NCBI GenBank assembly: GCA_050122535.1
Contig: JASFIT010000163.1
Span: 1-9,383 of the forward strand
DNA: 9,383 bases
Reading direction: 5' to 3'
Source of the DNA: JASFEQ01 sp050122535
GTDB taxonomy: Bacteria > Desulfobacterota > DSM-4660 > Desulfatiglandales > HGW-15
Numbering within the stretch: the first letter of the stretch is position 1; each line of letters opens with the position of its first letter. Under the pieces are notes generated by a model, which did not search any database, had not been told where the DNA came from, and was given only the letters and a program-made list of their open reading frames with translations. Positions 1-5,915 of this stretch are shown piece by piece. A program made the position numbers and the translations under genes.

Positions 1-1
1 G

Positions 2-166
2 TGCCGAATACTTGCGGTTCAAAGGATAGCGGATTTTGGTGGGGATGTCTATATGTTGTATGTGGCTGAAATGGCTCAAAATAACAGATTTCTGGTATCT
101 GTCTACAGCATCGGAGAGCTCAAATTCTCCAGTACACCGTTCCTAATACGCACTTTCGGGAAGTAG
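2..166 (+). CDS. Possible 3' end of an unidentified gene entering from the left edge
   Basis: A frame is open from the left edge and closes at TAG 164-166, giving about 54 codons. The translation includes the stretches ADFGGDVYMLYVAEM and LIRTFGK at its end, and its codons look plausible for protein. I do not recognise a family. Frame 1 closes within 25 codons and frame 3 within 10, so this is the longest plus-strand frame here. Two minus-strand frames are also open over much of the same stretch, so coding is not established. It could be the C-terminus of a gene upstream of the M24 gene or simple chance. Confidence 0.25.
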   Translation, partial: CRILAVQRIADFGGDVYMLYVAEMAQNNRFLVSVYSIGELKFSSTPFLIRTFGK

Positions 167-193
167 GGGTTGTGGCAAGAAATGTTGAAAATC

Positions 194-222
194 TTGACCT
201 GCAAAAGAATGAAGATTAATTT
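194..222 (+). promoter_or_regulatory. Weak candidate sigma-70 promoter before the M24 gene
   Basis: TTGACC (194-199) lies 17 nt before TAATTT (217-222). The -35 box matches consensus in five of six bases, but the -10 box in only three of six. A better -10-like TATACT sits at 231-236 without a convincing -35. Transcription from here would give a leader of about 70 nt to the chosen GTG start. The call is tentative. Confidence 0.25.
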
Positions 223-272
223 GGGTTGTCTATACTTTGGCTGAAGTAATAATTACAACATCAAATCGAAAT

Positions 273-279
273 GTTAGGC
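273..279 (+). other. GTTAGGC core site, possible left boundary of an integron gene cassette
   Basis: GTTAGGC matches exactly the GTTRRRY core at which integron integrases recombine, cutting after the G. It stands 23 nt before the GTG start of the M24 gene, the short 5' leader expected in a cassette. Its complement GCCTAAC matches the R''-like box GCCTAAT at 1497-1503, beyond the same gene, in six of seven positions with a G-T wobble at the seventh. I could not find a convincing attC immediately upstream. Confidence 0.4.
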
Positions 280-287
280 TCGATTTT

Positions 288-294
288 AGGAGAG
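288..294 (+). promoter_or_regulatory. Shine-Dalgarno that decides the M24 gene start
   Basis: AGGAGAG (288-294) is 8 nt before the in-frame GTG at 303-305. The same frame could start earlier at TTG 237, but nothing like a ribosome binding site precedes that codon, so GTG 303 is preferred. Confidence 0.7.
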
Positions 295-302
295 AGATAA
301 TC

Positions 303-1475
303 GTGGGATTCGAGGATAGACTCAAGATCTTGCAGGACAAGATACAGGAACTGGAATTATGCGGTGCTCTACTGTTCTATTCGAGAGACGTGCTTTATTA
401 CACAGGAACAGCACAGCCATCATATCTTGTTGTATTACCTCAAGAGTACTTCTTGTTTGTTAGGAGTGGTTTTGAATTTGCGTTAGATGATGCCTTCATC
501 CCAAAAGATAGAATAAGAGAAGAACGCCGATTAGAAAATATCCACGAAGAGGTATTTTCTAAACTGCAATCCAGCAATAGAGTTGGAACTGAATTAGACC
601 TCCTGCTAGTAGAACAATTATATGACTTTAAGAAGGCTTTTCCTGACTATGAGTTTGTTGATGTTTCGGCTTTTATCCTAGAGCAAAGACAGATAAAGGA
701 TGCCTCTGAGATCAATAAGCTCGAAAAAGCCTGTGAAGCCATTGATGCAGGGCACAATGCAGTCTTGTCAGCGTTGAGGGAGGGCATAACAGAGCTTGAG
801 CTTGCTGCTGCTGTTGAAAACGCCCATAGACTGGCCGGACATGAAGGAACATTTTTCATCAGGCAACCGGACTTTTTTATGAGTAGAGGCCCTATTTCCT
901 CTGGTCCAAACCTTTTCAAAATTAGCGGAGTCGTCTACTCGATAACTGGTGTGGGCTTGAGCCCATCAGTTCCAGCTGGACCTTCAAGGAGATCAATTTC
1001 GGAAGGAGACTTGATAATTGTCGATATCCCTACCCTAGTAGACGGATATCATGCAGACCAGACAAGAAGCTATGTCTTAGGGAAGGCCAATCAAAAGATT
1101 AAAACCATGTACAATCGGCTAAAAGAGATATCTGATTATCTCATCGAGACTATTAAACCGGGATTGAAATGCAGCGAAATTTATCAAATGGCAATAGAAA
1201 AATCAAAAGAACTTAAGGTTTCAGATGCTTTCCTAAATTTCGGGAAAGGCAGAAAGAGTCGTATGATCGGCCACGGTATCGGCTTAGAATTGAATGAGCC
1301 CCCTATTCTCTCTCCGTACGATGATTCTATAATGTCGGAAGGGCATGTGGTTGCTTTGGATATGCACATGATGGATGAGAATGTTGGAGTGGTTAAATTG
1401 GAAGACATGGTCCTGATAACGAATAGCGGAAATGAGATTCTGACAAAAAGCCCTAGAGATCTTTTCGAGCTATAG
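303..1475 (+). CDS. M24 family metallopeptidase-like protein (Xaa-Pro peptidase/creatinase fold), divergent active site
   Basis: From GTG 303 the product has 390 residues, with an N-terminal creatinase-like domain (about 1-125) and a pita-bread M24 domain (about 130-390). Family motifs visible are SSGPN, the metal-ligand aspartates in IVDIP (D241) and HADQTR (D252), GHGIGL with ligand H324, and KLEDM with ligand E367. The usual fourth ligand Glu is Asp (D353, in ALDMHM). The His normally seven residues after the ligand His is Asn (N331, in LELNEPP), and no His lies at the position expected about 17 residues before D241. The fold is clear, but peptidase activity is uncertain; a creatinase-like or other C-N hydrolase is possible. 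The enzyme should be cytoplasmic, as no signal peptide is seen. The gene is AT-rich and enclosed by the GTTAGGC site and an attC-like hairpin. It is more than 350 bp from the next gene, so co-transcription with it is doubtful. Confidence 0.85.
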   Translation: MGFEDRLKILQDKIQELELCGALLFYSRDVLYYTGTAQPSYLVVLPQEYFLFVRSGFEFALDDAFIPKDRIREERRLENIHEEVFSKLQSSNRVGTELDLLLVEQLYDFKKAFPDYEFVDVSAFILEQRQIKDASEINKLEKACEAIDAGHNAVLSALREGITELELAAAVENAHRLAGHEGTFFIRQPDFFMSRGPISSGPNLFKISGVVYSITGVGLSPSVPAGPSRRSISEGDLIIVDIPTLVDGYHADQTRSYVLGKANQKIKTMYNRLKEISDYLIETIKPGLKCSEIYQMAIEKSKELKVSDAFLNFGKGRKSRMIGHGIGLELNEPPILSPYDDSIMSEGHVVALDMHMMDENVGVVKLEDMVLITNSGNEILTKSPRDLFEL

Positions 1476-1496
1476 ACAAGGTGTCCCTGGAAGGTA

Positions 1497-1561
1497 GCCT
1501 AATAAGACAAATGCAGCCGACCCTTCGACAGACTCAGGGCGGCTGATTTTCGGCGTTATGC
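1497..1561 (+). repeat. attC-like recombination site (imperfect long hairpin)
   Basis: The architecture matches an integron attC. R''-like GCCTAAT (1497-1503) faces R'-like GTTATGC (1555-1561). Next comes a symmetric, fully unpaired 5/5-nt spacer (1504-1508 and 1550-1554). The L boxes follow: AAAT plus CAGCCG (1509-1512, 1514-1519) pair with CGGCTG plus ATTT (1540-1549), leaving G1513 unpaired. An inner CCCT/AGGG stem with an 11-nt loop closes the structure. R'' and R' pair with one mismatch and one wobble, but R'' pairs better with GTTAGGC at 273-279, as expected if 274-1555 were a mobilised cassette. R' deviates from GTTRRRY at one base. The site begins 21 nt after the M24 stop. No integrase gene is in the window. 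It could instead be only a terminator or a palindromic repeat. Confidence 0.45.
1514..1550 (+). terminator. Probable factor-independent terminator after the M24 gene
   Basis: CAGCCG (1514-1519) pairs with CGGCTG (1540-1545) and CCCT (1521-1524) with AGGG (1536-1539), with A1520 bulged. ATTTT follows directly. The stem is GC-rich and 38 nt after the stop codon. The T-tract is short. The same stem is the inner part of the attC-like structure, so the two roles need not exclude each other. Confidence 0.45.
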
Positions 1562-1837
1562 TTTCTCTTTGTAATCATTCGTTTCAGGCACCACCCAAAA
1601 CTATAGGCTACGATAAAAAACTGAACGCCGAAGGTGCAGTCAGGAACGACAGCATTTTGACCACGGGTCCACGTTTTCTCCAAAGTTCGCTTCTGAAGAC
1701 CTGTGTGCCTCTTTACTTTGAGTCTAATCTGCAGTAGAAGCTGTAGGTGTAGAGCAGCTCAGTATCTTTGGAGAGCTTGAGTCGCAACAGAAGGCAAGGA
1801 TTTTTGCAGAGATAGATAGAAATGGAGATGAGTGTTT
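1562..1837. other. Intergenic stretch with no firm gene; one inverted repeat and one orphan open frame
   Basis: The whole gap from the M24 stop to the next start is about 360 bp. Beyond the attC-like hairpin it contains AACGCCGAA (1624-1632), an exact reverse complement of TTCGGCGTT (1549-1557). It also contains a 44-codon frame (1728-1862) with no ATG, GTG or TTG start. I see no tRNA or riboswitch and no strong promoter, although the operon promoter should lie here. GGAG (1824-1827) is the likely ribosome binding site of the next gene. Confidence 0.4.
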
Positions 1838-2959
1838 ATGCCCAGTGCTCTGGACAAGATGAGTAGCAGTGTCCATAACGCATCAGAAGTCCTGCGGGAA
1901 ATCAAAAGCAAGACGGGACGCAAAATGATTGGTGTTTTTCACCCCGTTGTCCCAGAGGAGCTGATATATGCGGCTGGACTTCACCCTGTTCGAATATCTC
2001 CGTACTATGAAGATTCGATCACCGTGGGTGATTCCTATCTCCAGATTTATTTGTGCTCCATTTTAAGGGCTGATTGGGACCAAATCATAAAAGGAAAATA
2101 TTCATTCCTGGATGGGGCCATCATACCGAGAAGCTGTGAGGCGATAACTTTTTTGTATCAGACATGGAAAAGGCACAATCCCTATCCGTTTATTGATTAT
2201 ATAAATGTGCCATGGAAGAGAAGTGACAACGCGATTAGCTTCTTTGCCAAAGAACTAGGCAGGGTTAAGAAAAACCTAGAAGCGTTCACAGGAAACGAGA
2301 TTTCCGAGGATTCCTTGTTAAATGCCATCAGGGTCTACAATAGAAATAGAGAACTCTTGAGGAAGGTATACGACCTAAGAAAAGTGGAAGCGCCGCCCAT
2401 TTCTGGCTCAGAAGCCATTCATGTGGTCATGTCTAGCTTGCTCTTTGACAAGGAAGAGCACAATGGATTATTGGAGCAACTGTTGAAAGAATTGGCGAAG
2501 AGGCCACAACGGCCTAAGGCGGATATCCGACTTCTCATATCGGGTGGTTGTGTCATAGATCTTCGGATGTGGGAACTGATTGAATCTCTTGGGGCTTCCA
2601 TTGTTGCTGACGATGTCAACAATGGCTCAAGGTCATTTTGGCACTCTGTGGAGGAGACAGAAAAAGAACCCCTGGAAGCTCTTGCTCGCGCTTATGCAAC
2701 AGTTCCTTGTGCATTCAACACCTCTATCACGGACCGGTTCAAGTTCGTTGGCGAAATGATAACAGAATGTAAAGTCCATGGTGTCATTTTTGCTATGAAT
2801 AAAAACTGCGAATCGGAAAAATTTGTTTATCCTGAATTGGACAAAAAAATCAGGGAAAGGTTCAACTTGTCCACATTGAACATCGAGACTGACTATTTAA
2901 TGAACTTGGTCCCATTACGAACCCGAGTTGAGGCTTTCATAGAGATGTTGAGAGGTTAG
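1838..2959 (+). CDS. 2-hydroxyacyl-CoA dehydratase / benzoyl-CoA reductase family subunit (HgdB/BcrC-like)
   Basis: The product has 373 residues from ATG 1838. GTG 1832 is an in-frame alternative two codons upstream; GGAG at 1824-1827 lies 10 nt before the ATG and 4 nt before the GTG. Family features in order are an N-terminal VVPEELIYAAGLHPVRI block, C73 in LCSILRADWD, C100 in IPRSCEAITFLYQTWK, the second-lobe start LISGGCVIDLR, the VADDVNNGSR segment, C324 in AMNKNCESEKF, and a C-terminus ending RVEAFIEML. C73, C100 and C324 fall where this family coordinates its [4Fe-4S] cluster. Such subunits act as heterodimers with a paralogous partner, which is the next gene. They perform radical dehydration of 2-hydroxyacyl-CoA or aromatic ring reduction after ATP-driven one-electron activation. 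The activator ATPase (HgdC/BcrA-type) is not in the window. Sequence alone does not separate dehydratase from reductase. Confidence 0.88.
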   Translation: MPSALDKMSSSVHNASEVLREIKSKTGRKMIGVFHPVVPEELIYAAGLHPVRISPYYEDSITVGDSYLQIYLCSILRADWDQIIKGKYSFLDGAIIPRSCEAITFLYQTWKRHNPYPFIDYINVPWKRSDNAISFFAKELGRVKKNLEAFTGNEISEDSLLNAIRVYNRNRELLRKVYDLRKVEAPPISGSEAIHVVMSSLLFDKEEHNGLLEQLLKELAKRPQRPKADIRLLISGGCVIDLRMWELIESLGASIVADDVNNGSRSFWHSVEETEKEPLEALARAYATVPCAFNTSITDRFKFVGEMITECKVHGVIFAMNKNCESEKFVYPELDKKIRERFNLSTLNIETDYLMNLVPLRTRVEAFIEMLRG

Positions 2960-2964
2960 GAGGG
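2958..2964 (+). promoter_or_regulatory. Strong Shine-Dalgarno supporting a TTG start
   Basis: AGGAGGG begins within the TAG stop of the preceding gene and lies 8 nt before TTG 2973. Because the site is near-consensus and well spaced, the rare TTG start is credible. The overlap of stop codon and ribosome binding site suggests translational coupling of the two subunits. Confidence 0.75.
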
Positions 2965-2972
2965 TTTCGAGG

Positions 2973-4193
2973 TTGACAGAAAAGAAGAAAAGGCAGCGTC
3001 CAGCATTTAACCGGGATATTGCTTCTGCCATGGAGAAGCATTACAAAGATGTTCGAACAAATCGGCCCATGGCTTATGCGCTTATGTCTTCAAATCCTCT
3101 AATAGAGATCGCCTATGCTGCTGGAATTCAGCCTGCTTTTCCGGAGAACTATGCCTGTGTCTGTGCTGCCACGCATACATCAGCGGAGTATTGTGAAACG
3201 GCTGAGGCTCATAAGTACGCCCCAGAAGTATGCTCCTATTGTAGGACCCATCTGGGATATCTTCATGGCTCAGATGAGAGCCCCCCTCTGGGTGGCTTAG
3301 GCGTGCCTGATTTACTTCTCTTAACGAGCAGCGCATGCACACACTACTTCAAATGGTGGGACGTCCTGCAGGAAGTATACAATAAACCACTTGTCTTTGT
3401 TAACACCCCGCGGTTGATGGAAGCTCAATCGGTGCCGGACTACTACATGGATTATGCCATGAAAGAAATCGAACAGGCAATTGCCGACATAGAGAAGATT
3501 GTGGGCGTCAAAATCACCAATGACAAGTTATCAGAGACTGTGAAACGAAGCGGCCAGGTGGTTGACTACTGGCAAAAACTGCTCGAACTGCAGAAGACCG
3601 TCCCCTGCCCCATGGACTTGTCTGACCTGGGTAATGCCCTGTTCGTTTTGATCGTGCTTGTTGGGACTCAGGAGGGCGTGGACCTTATAAAGAAGATATA
3701 TGATGAAACGAAGCAGCGTGTCGCTGAAGGAAAAGGCATATTGTCTAGGGAGGAAGAAAAGTACCGCCTTTTGTGGTTGAACATCCCCTTCTGGTATAAG
3801 CTTGGCATATTCGGGTTTTTCGAGGATAGGGGTTGTGTATTTCCCTTTAGCGACTATACCGAATACATTTGGGGCACAGCCAAAATGGACGGCTCTAAGC
3901 CTTTGGAAAGTCTGGCTGGCAAGGCTTTGAGTGGGGAACTTAACTCCAGTTTAGACGCCCATATCGACAGGCTGCTTCAGGATATAAAGGCGTATCAGGT
4001 AGATGGTGTGATTGCCCATTCTAACAGAAGTTGTCGTGTACTCTCTGTTGGCGTTCTTGACGCCGTCAAGATCATACGAGATGAGCTCAACATACCCACT
4101 TTGGTGCTGGATTGTGACCATACGGATGAGAGGGTTTACTCTGACAACGCTATCATGCATAGGATTGAAGCCTTCCTGGAAATGCTGCCGTGA
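2973..4193 (+). CDS. 2-hydroxyacyl-CoA dehydratase / benzoyl-CoA reductase family subunit (HgdA/BcrB-like)
   Basis: The product has 406 residues from a TTG start. Family hallmarks are the block NPLIEIAYAAG (41-51), CSYCRTHLGYL with C87 and C90, SSACTHYFKWWD with C122, a second lobe with GFFEDRGCVFPF (281-292), and HSNRSCRVLS with C354. It ends in an IPTLVLDCDHTDERVYSD and RIEAFLEML tail. One of C87/C90 together with C122 and C354 are the probable [4Fe-4S] ligands. The NRSCR and D-HTDER blocks resemble the BcrB/BadE and HgdA type more than the preceding subunit does, so the two genes would encode the two halves of one heterodimer. The 13-bp spacing and coupled ribosome binding site agree with a fixed stoichiometry. 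The substrate cannot be read from the sequence; the neighbouring PaaK-like ligase points to an aromatic or hydroxy acid CoA ester. Confidence 0.88.
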   Translation: MTEKKKRQRPAFNRDIASAMEKHYKDVRTNRPMAYALMSSNPLIEIAYAAGIQPAFPENYACVCAATHTSAEYCETAEAHKYAPEVCSYCRTHLGYLHGSDESPPLGGLGVPDLLLLTSSACTHYFKWWDVLQEVYNKPLVFVNTPRLMEAQSVPDYYMDYAMKEIEQAIADIEKIVGVKITNDKLSETVKRSGQVVDYWQKLLELQKTVPCPMDLSDLGNALFVLIVLVGTQEGVDLIKKIYDETKQRVAEGKGILSREEEKYRLLWLNIPFWYKLGIFGFFEDRGCVFPFSDYTEYIWGTAKMDGSKPLESLAGKALSGELNSSLDAHIDRLLQDIKAYQVDGVIAHSNRSCRVLSVGVLDAVKIIRDELNIPTLVLDCDHTDERVYSDNAIMHRIEAFLEMLP

Positions 4194-4200
4194 AGGTTTA

Positions 4201-4206
4201 AGGAGG
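4201..4206 (+). promoter_or_regulatory. Consensus Shine-Dalgarno of the PaaK-like gene
   Basis: AGGAGG sits 7 nt before ATG 4214, directly after the preceding TGA. It fixes the start and shows that the ligase is read from the same transcript as the dehydratase pair. Confidence 0.8.
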
Positions 4207-4213
4207 TGCTGCT

Positions 4214-5632
4214 ATGTGGGAAAACATATTGAAAGATTGGCCGCCTAAATACGATCTTTCCTATGTCCCGTCCCCTGAGTCCACATATTGGAATGAAGAA
4301 TTGGAAACCATGGATCCCCAAGAAAGAGAACAGAATGTCATCTTGCCCAAACTTCAGGCACAGTTGAAGTATGCCTATGAAAAGTCGCCCTTTTATAAGA
4401 AAAAATGGGCTGAAGCCCGAATAAGACCTGAAGACATACAATCCTTGGAGGATTTTGAGCAGATTCCCTTCGTGACAAAGGATGAACTTCGGCAGGATCA
4501 ATTGGAAAATCCTCCCTTTGGTAGTTACTTGTGTGTATCCAGGGAAGAGGTGGGAAGGATACATGGCACCTCCGGCACCACAGGGAAGCCCACAGCCTTT
4601 GGTATTGGCAAAGGAGACTTGGAGCGGATTGCCGAAGCGCATGCAAGAATCATGTGGGGCTTTGGGTTGCGCAAGGAGGATATTGTTTTCATCGGATCTT
4701 TTTTCAGCCTTTACTGGGGAAGTTGGGGGGCACTGCTAGGATGCGAACGTCTTGGATCCACTGCATTTCCTTTCGGCGCTGGCGTTTCAGGTCAATCCGA
4801 TAGGGCCCTTGAATGGATGAAAGAGATGACTCCAACGGCTTTCTACGGGACACCTTCTTACAGCCTCTATATGGCTGAAAAGGCCAAAACGAAGGGATTG
4901 AACCCGAGCAAGGATTTCAATTTTCGGACCCTCTTTTTCTCGGGTGAACCGGGCGCCGGTATCCCATCCACCAAGAAGCGGATTGAGGAAACCTATGGCG
5001 GGATCTGTATTGATTCAGGTTCCACCGCGGAAATGACCCCATGGATGTCTAACTGTGAGTGTGAATATAGGCAAGGCATGCATCTTTGGCAAGACATTGT
5101 TTATGCAGAATTGGTAGACCCAAAGACGAAGAAAAGGGTGCCATATGGGGAAGAGGGGGTGACCGTTTATACGCATTTAGAACGCACGTCGCAACCTATG
5201 ATCCGTTTTTGGGCAGGCGATATATCCATGTGGACAAATGATCCATGTCCCTGTGGCCGGACGTATCCTCGTTTTCCTAAAGGGGTCTACGGCCGGGCAG
5301 ATGACATGTTCGTAGTAAGGGGGGAAAACGTATATCCGAGTGCCATTGAAGATGTGATTAGAGGGATCAAAGGATTTGGTGACGAGTTCCGCATCATTAT
5401 CACCAGGGAAAAAACGATGGATGAGCTGATTGTTCAGGCAGAGTCAAGTCCTGAAGTGGATCCAGACCTTTTTCCTGAGCTAAAGGCAAAGCTTGAGACT
5501 CAACTTAGAGCTCGCGGGCTCAGAACGAATGTCCAAATGATGGAACCTGGCACCTTGGAAAGAACGGAGTTTAAGGCAAAAAGGGTCATAGATAAGCGTA
5601 GCCTATATGATGAAATGACGAAGAATGTGTAA
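4214..5632 (+). CDS. PaaK-like phenylacetate/aryl-CoA ligase (adenylate-forming)
   Basis: The 472-residue product belongs to the ANL superfamily and is slightly longer than typical PaaK (about 430-440). It would form an acyl-adenylate and then a CoA thioester in the cytoplasm. Visible motifs are the phosphate-binding HGTSGTTGKPT (117-127), SGSTAEM (268-274), RFWAGDIS (331-338) with the adenylate-binding Asp, and the cysteine pair in PCPCGRTYPR (344-353) seen in many PaaK relatives. GRADDMFVVRGENVYPSAIE (360-379) is the hinge region, and the C-terminal TEFKAKRV (451-458) includes the probable catalytic Lys. The N-terminal KLQAQLKYAYEKSPFYKKKW block is also typical. It lies 20 bp after the dehydratase subunits, so it probably supplies the CoA ester they use. 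Phenylacetate, benzoate-type acids, indoleacetate or an aryl hydroxy acid are all possible. Confidence 0.9.
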   Translation: MWENILKDWPPKYDLSYVPSPESTYWNEELETMDPQEREQNVILPKLQAQLKYAYEKSPFYKKKWAEARIRPEDIQSLEDFEQIPFVTKDELRQDQLENPPFGSYLCVSREEVGRIHGTSGTTGKPTAFGIGKGDLERIAEAHARIMWGFGLRKEDIVFIGSFFSLYWGSWGALLGCERLGSTAFPFGAGVSGQSDRALEWMKEMTPTAFYGTPSYSLYMAEKAKTKGLNPSKDFNFRTLFFSGEPGAGIPSTKKRIEETYGGICIDSGSTAEMTPWMSNCECEYRQGMHLWQDIVYAELVDPKTKKRVPYGEEGVTVYTHLERTSQPMIRFWAGDISMWTNDPCPCGRTYPRFPKGVYGRADDMFVVRGENVYPSAIEDVIRGIKGFGDEFRIIITREKTMDELIVQAESSPEVDPDLFPELKAKLETQLRARGLRTNVQMMEPGTLERTEFKAKRVIDKRSLYDEMTKNV

Positions 5633-5915
5633 GGGCATTATTAGTTTTTCGGAAACATATGGAGATCTGTCACTCATGGCCAGTAAAGTGCGTGTACCGC
5701 AACATGGAGAAGCATGGATTAAAGTGCTAAGCAGTAAGGACTGATTTTTTGCCATTCTGAGCCTTTTTGGTCAGCCCGAGATATTGAGCATGCTATGTAA
5801 TTTCAAAACCTATGCTTTCTGCCAGGCTTGAGGACAAGCTTGAAAGACTTTCGATTCCAAGATGAATACTGAAATAAAATTGAATTTCCTCCGATGTTAG
5901 CAATATGAGGGTGCC
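5633..5915 (+). terminator. Intergenic gap with weak terminator-like hairpins
   Basis: This 283-bp gap separates the operon from the FadD-like gene. CAGT-AAGG-ACTG (5732-5743) is followed, after one A, by six T (5745-5750). A second hairpin, CTGA(G)CC / GGTCAG around a TTTTT loop (5757-5774), follows at once but lacks a T-tract. A third stem, AGGCTTG-AGGA-CAAGCTT (5824-5841), has one wobble pair. Together they suggest an operon end, but none is strong. I see no clear promoter for the next gene. Confidence 0.3.

Noticed and set aside
246..256. Small palindrome GTAAT-A-ATTAC as an operator for the M24 gene
   Set aside because: It is short and AT-rich, and such symmetry is expected by chance in this sequence.
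141..279. A second attC upstream of the M24 gene, using TCCTAAT (141-147) with GTTAGGC (273-279)
   Set aside because: The two boxes pair only in part, the only inner pairing is a short TTTCG/CGAAA match at unequal spacing, and no central stem forms. The cassette idea is kept without it.
237..302. TTG 237 as the start of the M24 gene
   Set aside because: No ribosome binding site precedes it, the extra 22 residues do not look like family sequence, and a strong AGGAGAG serves GTG 303.
4136..4646. Long open frames on the minus strand opposite the end of the second dehydratase subunit and the start of the PaaK-like gene
   Set aside because: They lie fully against genes with clear family motifs and strong ribosome binding sites, and their translations show no recognisable motif.
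5676..5744. A 22-codon open frame (ATG 5676 to TGA 5742-5744) in the gap after the PaaK-like gene
   Set aside because: It is very short, its purine-rich GGAGA is 10 nt from the ATG, and the peptide resembles nothing I know.
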